The notes beneath the pieces were generated by a model. It did no database searches. It was not told the DNA's origin and saw nothing but the letters and a program-made list of their open reading frames with translations. Both the position numbers and the translations under genes were made by a program. Of a stretch of DNA of 64,000 nucleotides, positions 33,101-43,100 are shown piece by piece. Where the stretch lies: assembly GCF_015706575.1 (NCBI RefSeq), contig NW_024037063.1:14508927-14572926 (forward strand), written 5' to 3'. How positions within the stretch are numbered: position 1 is the first letter of the stretch; the number at the start of each line of letters is the position of its first letter. The stretch comes from Patiria miniata. Taxonomy: Eukaryota; Echinodermata; Asteroidea; Valvatida; Asterinidae.

Positions 33101-35992
33101 GAATGCTTGCTTGATGGGAAATTTGAATAACGGACTGACGCACTCAACTGGAAGTTCCAGCGAATTTAAATGACAAAATGTGAAATTTGAATTTGAACTC
33201 ACAATTTTTATAATTGCTTCATTAATAAGTGCAATCGCATGTTCTTACATTCGATCTGTTTAGTTTATTGAATGTTGATCTGATCGAGCGAAAATTATGG
33301 GTGATTTGTCATCATTTTGGCTGCAGAATGACCACGAAGTATAGGCCTTTACCAATGTTTTAATAAAAGTCTGAACTTCTTGGATGAGTGTGTACAAGTC
33401 TGTACTCGTTCTATTTATAAACGAAAATTCTAAAAACACACTTACGATATACCAAAGAGATTATAGTTTTACAATGTAGTTTAAATCGAAGTGGCGGCGC
33501 TCACGGTAACATTGTCTTTGTGGAAAGTGCGAGTTGAGACTTCGATTTTGTTTTCCATGATAAAATGCCATGTTAATCCCATGGATACGAGGACTTATTA
33601 TATTCGATCTTTTCTATGTCAAGACACTCGTTTTATTCGTAGATCCATGGTGACACTTGTCGACACTGTTTGAAATTGACTGATTTTGCGTGGTTGCAGA
33701 TAGCATGAGGCTACACGAAGGAAGGACCAAACGTTTCAGTGGACTCCCTATGCTCCAGGTTGCCTAGTCCTCCTGCTTGCCTCGCGCGGCGCGGCAATGT
33801 CAATGCAAAACTTTCCAGCAACTCCACTATGATTGCTATTAACAACCTCTCTGAATGTTAGTTTCAAATCCAAAGACTTCCATGTATTTTGTTTTGTCTT
33901 AAGAAACAGATACTATTCTTCAAAATCTAGAGGAAAAACAAATATGACATGTGCAAAATTATGACACGCAACAATGATGATATTATGTACACGACATGCC
34001 GATAGAATTGGCGTTACGACTGCATGTATATTCTGTACAACACGAACCGGCACGCACATACACGAATGCACAAAAAAAACCACCATTCATCACAGACTGG
34101 AAAGTATAGGGAAAGTAGTGAGAATTTAAATTGTGTCGTGTCCGCTGCATATTTTGACGTCACAATATTTAATACACTGCTCAAACAGTACCCCGTGCTG
34201 TGAGTCGTTTTATTTCCTTGACAAATTCTCCATACTCGCATACAGACGCGCTTTGCTTTGTCGTGCTTGTTCCCAACTCTGACATTGGCCCCAAACTATT
34301 GTTGGTCGTCCAGTCAGTGAAGTATGCATAACCTCACGCTGTCTGCAGTGTGAGAACGAACGTACGAACTGGCTCTCTTTTGCAATTTCAGAAAAATTTT
34401 TAACAGGCCACTAATAAATGCCGGTAAAATTGTATGGGGTCTGTGGTTCTCACTAATTACGATCGGGAACCGGTACCGAACAATTCATTTTCCCCTCACT
34501 TAATACAATTTTATGGGGTTGCATTTTATGGGTTCTAGAGTCGGTTTGGTGATCCGAACTTACGGGTGTTTTGTGTGGAGTGGAGGGATATTTTTTCAGC
34601 AGCTCTGCATATTACAAGTCCATCAGGGCTACATTTCCACTGACGAAAATTTGGGAGAGGTACTAGGGATAGATCCAAATAAGCCATGCATGCCAGGAAG
34701 TTTGACCTCCATCCCCCACTCCCCTCCCACAACACAACTTGTTTGTCTTAATGTCTCACATTAACAAAAAGTTAGTTGTGGGACCAATGGGATCTGATCT
34801 CTATGAATTTCAGATGTTCATTCCAACTTTATTTCTATTTTCGCCCGAAGCTGCCCAGTGCCCAAATTCTTTTGTTAAATGTTGAAACTTATATAGGAAG
34901 GCAAATTTTACAAACAATAGAAATTAGGGAATTGAATTCTTCGAGGGAAAAAAAGTATATACACAAGTAGTTTTGTACGAAGAAAACGAAACATAAGATG
35001 CAAACAGCAAATACAAGAAATATATTCAACATTCAACAAAACGCAGATCTACTGCCATCACTGCACAAGTTGTGTAATATCCCATTGCATAGCAAACTAC
35101 CAGTATCACACTTCATATACTGCAAAGAATGTCACATTTTCTTGCTAGTGTTAATGATAAAAACACGGTGTCAGTCTAAATAAAGACGACTGCTTGAGGA
35201 ATGATAAACAACCTGCGAGAAGTTCAAAAACTGAGTGAACCCCAATGGTGATGATGATCAAGGGTTATATGTTCGGAATGCATCTTGGTATGGATGACAA
35301 ACAAACCAGGCAATTCGTGCACAAACTTGAGCTTGATTCCTCATTAGCAATCAAACATTTAGTGATCATCTTTTCACACATTGTTGCATTGGTAATTTGT
35401 AATATAATTATTTTAAAGATTTTTTTTTTTATAAAGCTTTATCAGAAGGAAGACAGTTTTGGGAAATCTCTTTTTATCATACCAGTTTCGTTACTCATGA
35501 AATTGAATATGATGACCCTGCTAAATATTGGCTAGTCAGCAACAAGATTTCAGGCTAACACCTTCAGCAATCATCCCTCTATCTGTGACCCATGAAAAGA
35601 ATTAGCATGGGTACCTGCAAACAAGTGTTTACAAGATTATTTCTGTCTAAGTTTACCGACTGAATTGTATCTACTGGCTTATGGACAATACAACGAGATC
35701 GCCATAGCATACGACATCATCATCATAGGCGAATCGATTATCATTTAAGTTCGGAAAAATACCGACAGAACAAATGCACAGCTTGACTGGTCCACTGCCT
35801 CCAGAGGTTTGTGCATGCCCTGCATTGCTTGTTTGTTACTCATACCCATGAACTTGGCAATGCAAATATCAAAATGGTTGTGTGATTGTGGGCTGAGTTA
35901 TTTCAAAAAATACAGAGTCCATATAATACTACAATGAAAGAGGATAACAATGACCACCAAAATGAGGTAAAAGTACTGCCAATACTTACCAT
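15875..35992 (-). CDS. Gene B: complete UbL-TM-NACHT-LRR protein (~3,401 aa)
   Basis: Coding segments in transcript order: 35990-35992, 31867-32099, 31080-31254, 30593-30701, 30230-30391, 29531-29881, 28603-28749, 28274-28477, 27677-27823, 27338-27544, 26511-26731, 26220-26331, 23494-25101, 23182-23340, 22126-23028, 21757-21975, 15875-21120. They total 10,206 nt = 3,402 codons, with every phase compatible. Domains in order: basic leader, UbL1, spacer, hydrophobic helix, two basic modules, UbL2, charged repeats, Gln-rich, linker, NACHT ATPase, leucine-rich repeats. By family the NACHT-LRR part is an intracellular pattern-recognition and oligomerisation unit; the UbL and hydrophobic parts are unusual for NLRs. 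A 15-bp micro-exon near 28556-28570 is possible but not included. Splicing all exons into one mRNA is inferred from consistency across three paralogues; cDNA would be decisive. Confidence 0.82.
16890..18725 (-). repeat. Four 459-bp LRR super-repeats in gene B
   Basis: The anchor GCAGGTGACCACTCAGCTG recurs at 17103, 17562, 18021 and 18480, spacing exactly 459 bp (153 codons) each time. A weaker fifth anchor is at 18945. Each unit encodes a block such as VADIVQAIGSRSDIV, AAEWSPALQELKCLER, GKDIEHIAASLS and GLEVEDVI. Very high identity means recent unequal crossing-over or gene conversion. Confidence 0.85.
21121..21756. other. Last intron of gene B
   Basis: 636-bp intron before the NACHT-LRR exon; contains a long G tract (about 21461-21477) and a C tract (about 21299-21308). 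Nothing coding recognised. Confidence 0.65.
21757..21975 (-). CDS. Gene B linker exon before NACHT
   Basis: 219-bp phase 1-1 exon (acceptor ctttatag, donor TCAG|gtaaaa) encoding VVRDLVPSAVQPAMQ and later VPGSCNPVFLGSSSGHTF and HYEFNQNVTVHQG. Gene C's equivalent (48974-49099) is shorter but keeps GS-x-NPIIVGSSG. Such Gly/Ser/Asn beta-like motifs often precede NACHT domains in invertebrate NLRs; function unknown. Confidence 0.78.
22126..23028 (-). CDS. Gene B Gln/Glu-rich exon
   Basis: 903-bp phase 1-1 exon. Starts GRRRPKRKRKNAQKKQ (basic), then DSQILDLDRPQPEDQ and a Gln/Glu/His-rich tract (EQSCQQGLTVPE, GREQSFHQGI, KQASHHAQI), ending MRQERDDDLYGPDP and QLQG. Likely disordered. It has one copy of the block duplicated in gene A. 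Confidence 0.8.
23182..23340 (-). CDS. Gene B short basic exon
   Basis: 159-bp phase 1-1 exon, VAGTRKKIERQETAGSEAEE then Ser/Thr/Gln-rich, ending SSRSKG. Splice sites: cctaag acceptor and gtatag donor. Counterpart of 2233-2397 and 50757-50915. Confidence 0.75.
23494..25101 (-). CDS. Gene B Lys/Arg-rich ~60-residue repeat exon
   Basis: 1,608-bp phase 1-1 exon (536 codons) of about nine imperfect units with boxes RRQKGKRKA, TSxGGEENVDNSEDSSISSAVKA, and PSGETQEQKLEQPRKD (each quoted in part). Uninterrupted frame despite repetition. Same position and style as 2553-3971 and 51071-52711. Confidence 0.85.
25490..26030. mobile_element. TTAA-flanked MITE in gene B
   Basis: 541-bp element with inverted ends AGGTATAGTCCATCATTTG and AGCTACAGTCCATCATTTGC, flanked by TTAA at 25486-25489 and 26031-26034. 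Gene C has the uninterrupted flank with a single TTAA (about 53083-53086, tttgaaacttggttaaacac). TTAA duplication suggests piggyBac-type mobilisation. No transposase. Contains a near-perfect palindrome at 25841-25876. Confidence 0.75.
26220..26731 (-). CDS. Gene B ubiquitin-like domain 2 (exons 26511-26731 and 26220-26331)
   Basis: Exon lengths (221 and 112 bp) and phases equal those of A and C. GRKKTRKQ leader, IQLFVISSLRSPVCLQLHP, LLQDKLGIEPKKQ, phase-0 intron after NHE, then LKGRMSLKELGIQ and NIELRLVSGLMGG with tail ending KSAG. Clear ubiquitin-fold pattern with internal Gly-Gly. Confidence 0.88.
26732..27337. other. Gene B intron between basic module 2 and UbL2
   Basis: Intron sequence closely matching 5146-5753 and 53809-54409; contains the SINE-like relic at 27141-27215. 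No coding feature. Confidence 0.65.
27141..27215 (+). repeat. tRNA-derived SINE-like relic (gene B, copy 1)
   Basis: CCTGC-ACTATTAA-GCAGG arm and GCGGGTTCGAGTCCCAC (intact B box). Antisense to the gene, next to a type-b exon. Confidence 0.6.
27338..27823 (-). CDS. Gene B basic two-exon module, copy 2 (27677-27823 and 27338-27544)
   Basis: Type-a exon (147 bp) GRMRTRRRRHGKTRQ..SSGKPG and type-b exon (207 bp) GKIRSKGKTKKRSGK..KKSPSEEEAINKTNKG. Both phase 1-1. The micro-exon position between them (about 27605-27620) has a poor donor (gtttgc), so it is probably lost here. Confidence 0.75.
28121..28190 (+). repeat. tRNA-derived SINE-like relic (gene B, copy 2)
   Basis: Most decayed copy: CACCTGCACGAGTAAGCAAG arm and a damaged B box (tatcgatccc). 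Same intronic position as the others. Confidence 0.45.
28274..28749 (-). CDS. Gene B basic two-exon module, copy 1 (28603-28749 and 28274-28477)
   Basis: Type-a exon GRKRTRRRRHGKARQN..SDGKPG (147 bp) and type-b exon GKIPRRGKTKNNSGKRRK..NSPSKEEAIDKTNKG (204 bp), phase 1-1. Tandem duplicate of 27338-27823 at a distance of about 930 bp. Confidence 0.77.
28750..29530. other. Gene B intron between the membrane-segment exon and module 1
   Basis: Holds a T-rich stretch (about 29100-29470) absent from the matching introns of A and C, ending in a TATTATTATTA microsatellite, with a region resembling a retroposon 3' tail. No coding feature recognised. Confidence 0.5.
29531..29881 (-). CDS. Gene B exon with single predicted transmembrane helix
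   Basis: 351-bp phase 1-1 exon. GRKNRRRRRQTHVEKEP, acidic/Ser stretch, then hydrophobic LFLWILCLPLITIRVIL (about 29670-29725), then SPRMIRVTSSSQDD and a Ser-rich tail ending AAKPG. The hydrophobic core is nearly identical to genes A and C. Confidence 0.78.
29969..30205. repeat. MITE-like repeat (gene B intron)
   Basis: Ends CAGTGTTGTA and ACAATACTG (inverted), GACTCGAGTCC inside. Homologous to 7970-8229 and 56640-56901. Confidence 0.45.
30230..30391 (-). CDS. Gene B basic/acidic spacer exon
   Basis: 162-bp phase 1-1 exon, GRKKTKRKQTKSTSTDK then NSNEEEQVRSPDESGH and a Ser/Thr tail. Two codons longer than in A and C. Confidence 0.77.
30593..31254 (-). CDS. Gene B ubiquitin-like domain 1 (exons 31080-31254 and 30593-30701)
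   Basis: SAKPCQERQIQLFVNSS, LTSPVCLQLHPSTTISALKG, LLQDKVGIEPEKQHLFTR, then after a phase-0 intron LRDDLSLGNYGIEQDTN and IELRLVSELMGG with tail VDKQKREG. Exon sizes 175 and 109 bp as in A and C. The intron holds the MITE 30826-31027. Confidence 0.88.
30826..31027. mobile_element. MITE with expanded 11-bp repeat (gene B, UbL1 intron)
   Basis: Ends TAGTGTTGTATAGTCGAGACC-like (first 20 bases: TAGTGTTGTATAGTCGAGAC) and CAGTGGTATAATTGAGACC inverted. Flanks ATCTTCAC (30818-30825) and TTCTTCAC (31028-31035) match at 7 of 8, an 8-bp target duplication. Inside, about ten copies of ACCATCACAAG form a minisatellite (about 30850-30955), expanded relative to the A and C copies. Confidence 0.7.
31255..31866. 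other. Intron 2 of gene B
   Basis: AT-rich; homologous to intron 2 of A and C. No coding or RNA feature recognised. Confidence 0.6.
31867..32099 (-). CDS. Gene B N-terminal basic leader exon
   Basis: 233 bp, phase 0 in and phase 2 out. GDFWLQPLRSLSDLEDAKRA, then a Lys/Arg cluster (RKRKVRKSKKEAFQ) and Ser/Pro tail ending DQEC before the split codon. Nearly identical to genes A and C. Confidence 0.78.
32100..35989. other. Expanded intron 1 of gene B
   Basis: 3.9 kb against about 0.5 kb in A and C. It holds a C tract (about 32379-32392) and unique sequence with no recognised gene, RNA or transposon. Short open frames on either strand have no family features. An alternative promoter in this intron cannot be excluded. 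Confidence 0.5.
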
Positions 35993-36050
35993 TTTTCTAT
36001 CTTTACGCTCGATTTTTAACCCACTCTCGTGAACATCAGACAAGTTCGAA
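35990..36050 (-). CDS. Gene B first exon: 5' UTR and initiator ATG only
   Basis: Minus strand ..GATAGAAAAATG|gtaagtatt; ATG at 35992-35990 with the donor immediately after. Homologous to 11018-11070 and 59466-59515. Only three bases are coding. Confidence 0.7.
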
Positions 36051-36064
36051 ATATTATCGACGAA

Positions 36065-36075
36065 GGGAATTCCCC
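36065..36075 (-). promoter_or_regulatory. Palindromic NF-kappaB site upstream of gene B
   Basis: GGGAATTCCCC (GGGGAATTCCC on the minus strand), a textbook kappaB site, 73-83 bp upstream of the ATG. Similarity to the A and C upstream regions ends just beyond it (CCCCTTT), so the site is conserved right at a homology border. A TTATATAGG motif (about 36095-36103, minus strand) could act as a TATA element. Confidence 0.65.
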
Positions 36076-39000
36076 TTTAAGGGTGCAGCACAACCTATAT
36101 AAAGTGACTGCCTCATAATGCACGCATCACTGAACACCCAAAAAATTATAAGCGCCCATTGGCTAAAGGTAAACACGCAGATCGTTTGTGGTTGGGACTT
36201 TTTTGCCACTCACGGGTTTTACTATGGAAGGCCAATGTTTCAAAAAGAAAGATATAGTTACAAAGGTTTTGAAACTATCATTGGATTGTTGAGAACACAA
36301 GATAACCAATAAACGCAACGATTTGCAACCACAGATTTAATAAAATGTCTCATTATTACATTATGAAGAAGTTAACATGACATTCTTGACAAAATCTGTT
36401 GCCAACCGCGGCTTGAATTTAAGTCCGTTTGGCAGCCCATACAAAATGACGCTCCAGCGCTGTGCACGACACTTTAATATTGAGAACAGGTTAATGGCTA
36501 AAATCAAAGATCGTTTCATGGGAAAATTGGACACTGGGTTTGTTTTTGCGCAATGCCCGATGAAACGCTATGACGTCATTAAATTGATCTCGATGAAAGG
36601 CGCCCCTACTGTTAGGTAGGTAAACACGCGCGCGGCCATGGAGAATCAACACGAGAATTATACATGAGCTGTAAAATGCGAGCGGAATTTTCATTGATGA
36701 AGGGAAGAAAAATTTCAAAGCTTTTGAAATAAAGAGAAGAATAAAGGAATAAACGAATGAATTAATCAAAGGGGATAAAATTAGACCTGTCAGTGAAAGT
36801 AATAACATTATGTTATGTTATTACAAGATCATGTTGAGATTTAGGAATTTCAATCAAAATTGTCAGAGAATACAATTAGTTATGGGGGTGGGGGGGGGGG
36901 TATGCACTCAATTAAGGACTCAAGATTTATTGCTTCAAGAGACAACTTTATTCCAGGATACTGGTTTTAAGGGGCAGGTCTCGGAGTTTATGCATCAATT
37001 ATCAATGCAATGGGGGTACATGTATACAAAAAGATAGAAAACAATTCCCAAAGTAGTCAAGTTGATTTTAAATAATAAAGTAACAGTTATGTTGGACTTA
37101 ATACTTGAACGATTGAATGAACTAAAAACAAAGCATCTAAACAAATTATTAATTCAAAGTTTGCTCAATTCAAGACGTGTTTCCCTGTGAATTTCTGTCA
37201 TTTTTTTTGTTTTACTGTTGTACTAATACTCATTACTAGGGAATAAATGTGTGCTTAAAATCTCTGTTTAATACCGGTTGGAGTCTGGATGCTGATAATT
37301 ACCCGAGCCGAAGTGTTAAATACCGGCCAAGCACATAATTAATTATTTCCATTCAAAAATAACTTTTCGGTCCAAAACTCGAAACAAGTTTTAAAAAAAC
37401 CAAACAAACAAACAAACAAACCTCTAGCTATGAAATGGTATGTCTCTCTCGTTAACGTGAAGTGAGGCAGAATACAGCAGGGTGCCGTTGTAGCGTGCAT
37501 TTAGGACTATGAAATACTGACTCACTGATAGTATTGCGCATGATGATTGTGAACGTTCAACCAATAAAACTTATACTGGCACCGGATTTCATAGGAGTCC
37601 AAATTTCATGTGGCACTTGAAAAGTGTATAAGACCAGCCAGCCCGTCTTTCTTTTGTGGTGAATAAGCCATAAACAATGTTTGCATAATGAAAAGTGAAA
37701 GGATTTGGAGGGATTGTTCGTACCTTCTCTGAATCCCGTTTACACTACAGTACAGTCAGCCTCATTTAAATTATTGTACATGACTTGTTACACTGTGCAA
37801 TGTCCGTTTCAAATGAGGCATTTAGGTATTTCTGCCTGGAGCACCGTAGTGGTACTAAATCAGGGTATAAACTGCCTGAAAATGCTGCATATCTCCTTGA
37901 TTTGCAAAACCAAAAAGAACGTTAGTGCCTACTTATTGACTAATTTGCACAACTGACTTATTACGTTGAGTGACTGGAGCAAATCTGCTTTTTACCTACC
38001 AGGAACGTAGTGGCGCCCTTCCCTGTGAGCAGCTACTTCCCGTTTCACATATTATTTTTCTTAGCGGAGTTATCTTTTCCATATACGAATTTTTATATAT
38101 ATATAAAACCGCTCTTTGGATTTATTGCCGCACAAACCCGCGTTTTAAATTTGTATCGAGTGAAGAACTTGGGCGCTGTCATTGCTATCAGGACACTTTA
38201 TATTATAATGAGTTCATCTCTGGTATGATTACATATAAGAATGTTACGAAAAATAGCTCCTCCCCTATGCGTTGTAGAAGTCAATCTAAGGTGTATGGAA
38301 ATAGTCCAAAAATAATCAAGACATAAACCACGGGCATACATTTGATTTGATTGGCAGTCAAAGCCAAGTACAAGTACATGTACTTAGAGGTCAATCACAA
38401 GTCCACGTCAAGCTACTCAAATGACAACACTCCTTTGTCATTGTTCATCTTCTGATAATTCTGACATTACTTTTGATTGTCTTGAATGCATCTTATTCTA
38501 CTTCAACCCACCTAATAAGGTATTATCACATTTGTGGAGATAACATACTCAAATCTACACACAACGTACTTGTAGTATCAAAACTCTTTATTTTCATTGA
38601 CCACATGCAGTACAAGTAGGCATGTATCAAATTTAAAAAAAAAGAAGGTTGGAATCACCACAAACAAGTCTTTACAACGAATAAACAATCGACAAAAATG
38701 AATAACACTGATTTGATCATGATGTAATGGACCAAGAACAATCATATTTCTCAAAGGAAGTGACTATAATTATAGTTTACCATTCGACCAAAATATCCCT
38801 TCATAATTTATGTGTATCTGCTCTGAACAATAAAGAGCATATTAATCCTTGACAAGAGCTGATCTTTTATGTAAATTATTTATTTTTTTGGAGATATACT
38901 GTTTATCTTCAAAAATTTCTATTCCTATAATATGTAACTTTCATTTAAAAAAATGTTTTTATTCTCTTCTATTTTCTGGCTTGTGTACCCCTCTGTAAAA

Positions 39001-40139
39001 CGTTTTTTTGGGTTGCAAAAATGTTCTTGTTAGGACGAATATAACTACAGAAAACACATTTAAAGCGATTAAGCCATTGCTTAACATTAGTGGAGTTTTT
39101 CATTCGATGATTATTTCAAACATTAACAACTTCGTTGTGTTTCAAAAAAGCATTTGAAAAGATAAATTACGATGAAACTTGAAACAAAACAATTAAACGC
39201 AAAAAAAACAATAAATAAATCTTCAAAAGTAGAGCCTTTAAATGGTTAAAAAAAACTGATGACAGAGATATCCCTCTCAAGAAAAAGTTAACATTTAGAA
39301 ATTAAATACATAGTAATTGAGAATAGTATTTGATCTCCTGTGCACATTTTCGCATCAGTATGTGCACTCGTTACCAATTTTGTCCCAGATAATCTATCTG
39401 AGATTACACAATAACTGCTTTACAAAGATTGTATAGCGCAGGACCAAATTTAAATATTTTGATTAAAAGATCATGTTAAACAACTCGTTTGGACAACAGT
39501 AGTGGATAGTATTTCTTTAAACTTTTTTGTTGATATTTTGAAGAACGAATGTTTGTACTGTGCATATGCACTTTTGACAAGGAATGCCTCGTGTGACAAA
39601 AGCAAAAACATGTATTGATGAAAGGATTTGCTATTAATTGAAAAACTACCACTTTCATGTAACTTCGAATGAAAACAAATATTGAAAAAAGGGACGACCC
39701 TGTTTTCACATTGGGCCAGACTTATATGCTGCTGTGGGGTGGATTGCCACACCTACTCCACAGCGAGTATATTACCTTCCCAGCCATTTAACACCTGGGT
39801 TGAGAGGAGTAATTGAGGTACAGCAAAGTATTAAGCTCCTGTATGTTTTGTTGCAATACATGGTAATGTGCATGAAAACAAGATGTGCTGAATTTCCACT
39901 GCATGTTTCCTTTAAGTTTACAAATGTTAATATTTCACCGACTAAATGAGCCTTAATTTCACAGTTAATGGAAATGATCACAATTAATACCAATGTACCC
40001 TGTTGGACTCGAACCCACCCGAGATGGCTACATAAACCAGGTAGTAGCGACGTTGTGTGGACTTGCCCACGTCCAAGTAAAATGAGTTATTTTTTTCAGA
40101 GGTTTTTCTGTACTAGACGAAAACAAAGGAATGTCCACA
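36076..40139. other. Intergenic DNA between genes B and C
   Basis: No gene recognised. Contents: a G tract near 36889-36900, a CAAA microsatellite (about 37400-37421), a short TA run (about 38093-38105), and 38340-39440, which is diverged from the upstream flank of gene A (11330-12620). Small open frames show no protein family features. Confidence 0.55.
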
Positions 40140-43100
40140 CTAGGTATGTAGCGTAAACATGCGTGTATGTGCATGTACAGCTGAAAGTGGACAATCAAAG
40201 AGATGGTTATCAGACAGATCCAGGTCGACCAGATTTGGCATTTCACCTAGTAATGCAGAGATCTCTTCTATGTCTGCATTACACAATGAGCACCCCCGTA
40301 ATTCCAGCTTTTTTAGTTGTTTCAGGCATTTTAAATCAGACCATGCTCTTGAGCGAGACAGAGATACATATTGAGTCTGATACAGTTCATTTAAGGCGGG
40401 TATGTCACTTAGTACTACAGCCATATGTTCCAAATTGAAAGAACCTAAGTTAAGCTTTTCTCGTTTTTGCTGTAAGTAAGACAATATGTCTGCTTCATTA
40501 AATGCGTACCTTGAATGCAGCTTATTCCGGGGAAGCGTTTGATGAGACCATTTACTGGTGTCAAAGCGAAACTGATTGTCAGACAGATCCAATTCAACCA
40601 GATTTTGCATTTCACTAAGGGATGCCGCGATGGGTTCAATGTCTTCGTAACTCAATGTGCACCGCCCTAGAACCAGCTTTTTCAATTGTTTCAAGCACTT
40701 TAGGTGGCACCATGCATCCGAGCCAGCCAGAGTTTCATTTCCGGACAGATCTAGTTCAATCAGTGTGGGTATATCACTTAGTGATGCAGTAATGGGTTCA
40801 ATGTCCGCATCACTCAAACAACACTGCCCTAAGGCCAGCTTTTTCAGTTGTTTCAATCTCTTTAAGGGAGACCATGCACCCGAGCCAGCTAGGCCTTCAT
40901 TCCCAGACAGCTGCAGTTCAATCAGGGTGGGTATGTCACGAAGCGATGCAGCGATGGTTTCAATGTCTGTATCAATCAATGAGCACTCCCTTAAGGACAG
41001 CTTTTTAAGTTGTGTCAGACACTTTAAGTGCGACCATGTTCTTGTGCCAGACAGGGATGCATTTCCAGACAGATCTATTTCAACCAAAGTTTGTATGTCA
41101 CTAAGTGATGCAGTGATGGGGTCAATGTCCGCAAGACTCAAACAACACCCCACTAAGACCAGCTTGTTGAGTTGTTTCAAGCATTTTAAGTGAGACCATG
41201 CATCCGAGTCAGCCAGTGAAGCATTAACAGATAGATCTAATTCAACCAGAGTGTCGCTAAGTGATGCAGCAATGGGTTCAAAATCTTTGTAACTCAATGA
41301 GCAACACTGTAAGGCCAGCTTTTTCAATTGTTTCAGGCGCGTTAAGTGAGACCATGCTCTTGAGCCAGCCAGGGATGCGTTTCCAGACAGATCCAGTTCA
41401 ATCAGAGTCGGTATGTGACTAAGTGATTCAGCGATGTGTTTGATATCTTCACATATTAATGAGCATTTTCGTAAATCCAATTGCTTGAGATGTTTCAGTT
41501 CCTGCAAAGCAGCTGACCAGGTACCTGCTTTGCCACTAAGGTCGTTAATATTGTCAATGGACACTTCAACCAGGTCACTTCTACTTCCTACTGCTCTTAC
41601 AATATTTGCCACATCAGGACCTTGAAATTTATCTGATGCGAGATGCAGCCTGATGCCAGTTCTGATTTTACCTACCTCAAAGCATAAACCATCGGATACA
41701 AGGCAATACACGAGATTGGGCATACATCCAATTACAGCAGCAATACATATCACATCCTCCACTTCTAAACCACAGTCATCTAATGCCAGCATCTTGAGTT
41801 GTGTCAGCTGCTGTAACTTAGACAATGACACACCTGAGCCAGCCAAAGATTTGTTTTCAGACAGATCCAGTTCAACGAGAGTGGATGTGCTACTCAGTGA
41901 TGCAGCAATGTGTTCGATGTCCGCATGACTCAATAAACACTGCCCTAAGACCAGCTGTTTAAGATGTTTCAGGTGCTTTAAGTGAGACCATGCATCCGAG
42001 CCACCCAGTGATTCATTTCCAGACAGATCCAGTTCAACCAGGGTTGGTATGTTACTCAGTGAAGCGGCAGCAATTTTAATATCTTCATCTATTAATGAGC
42101 AGCTACTTAACTCCAATCGCTTGAGATGTTTCAGTTCCTTCAATGCAGGTGACCAGTTAGCTGCTTTGCCACTAAGGTCATGAACACATTCAATGGTCAC
42201 TTCAATCAAGTCACGTCTGCTTCCCCTCAAAATGTTTGAAACATCAGCACCTCGAAATTTTCTCGAGGAAAGGTGCAGTCTTGTGCCAGTTCTGATTTTA
42301 TCAGTTTCAAAGCATAAAAGTTCCTCTGCAAGATATAACATACGGCAATAAACAAGATTTGGCATACATCCAGCTACATCAGCAATACATGTAACATTCT
42401 TTACATCTAAACCACAGTCATCTAGTGTCAGCATCTTGAGTTTTGTCAGCTGCTGTAACTTAGAAAATGACACACTTGAGCCAGCCAGGGATTTATTTCC
42501 AGATAGATCCAGTTCAACCAGAGTGGATGTGCTACTCAGTGATACAGCAATGTGTTCAATGTCTGCATCACTCAGTAAGCACTTCCCCAAGACCAGCTTT
42601 TTCAGTTGTTTCAGGCACGTTAAGTGGGACCATGCATCCGAACCAGCCAAGGATTCATTTCCAGACAAATTCAGTTCAACTACACTGGATGTGCTACTCA
42701 AAGATGAAGTGATGTGTTTAATATCTTCATCTTTTAATGAGCAGCTTTTTAACTCCAATCGCTTCAGATGTTTAAGTTCCTGCAATGCAGGTGACCAGTC
42801 AGCTGCTTTGCCACTAAGGTCACCAATATATTCAATGGTCACTTCAATCAAATCCTGTCTACTTCTTATAGCTCTTACAATATTTGCAACATCAGGACCT
42901 TGAAATGTACTTGATGAGAGATGCAGTCTTATGCCAGTTCTGATTTTATCCACTTTAAAGCATAAACCATTGCATACATGGCAGTGCACAAGATTTGGCA
43001 TACAGCCAACTACAGCAGCTATACACATCACATCTGCCACTTCTAAACCACAGTCATCTAGTGTCAGCATCTTGAGTTGTGTCCCTAGCTGCCGTAACTT

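Noticed and set aside
36094..36103. A TATA box defining gene B's start site
   Set aside because: The motif is plausible on the minus strand, but A and C lack an equivalent and their upstream DNA differs, so it is only mentioned with the kappaB site.
32379..36800. Small open frames in gene B intron 1 and the B/C interval as genes
   Set aside because: Short, AT-rich or low-complexity, not conserved in A or C, no recognisable domain or splice pattern.
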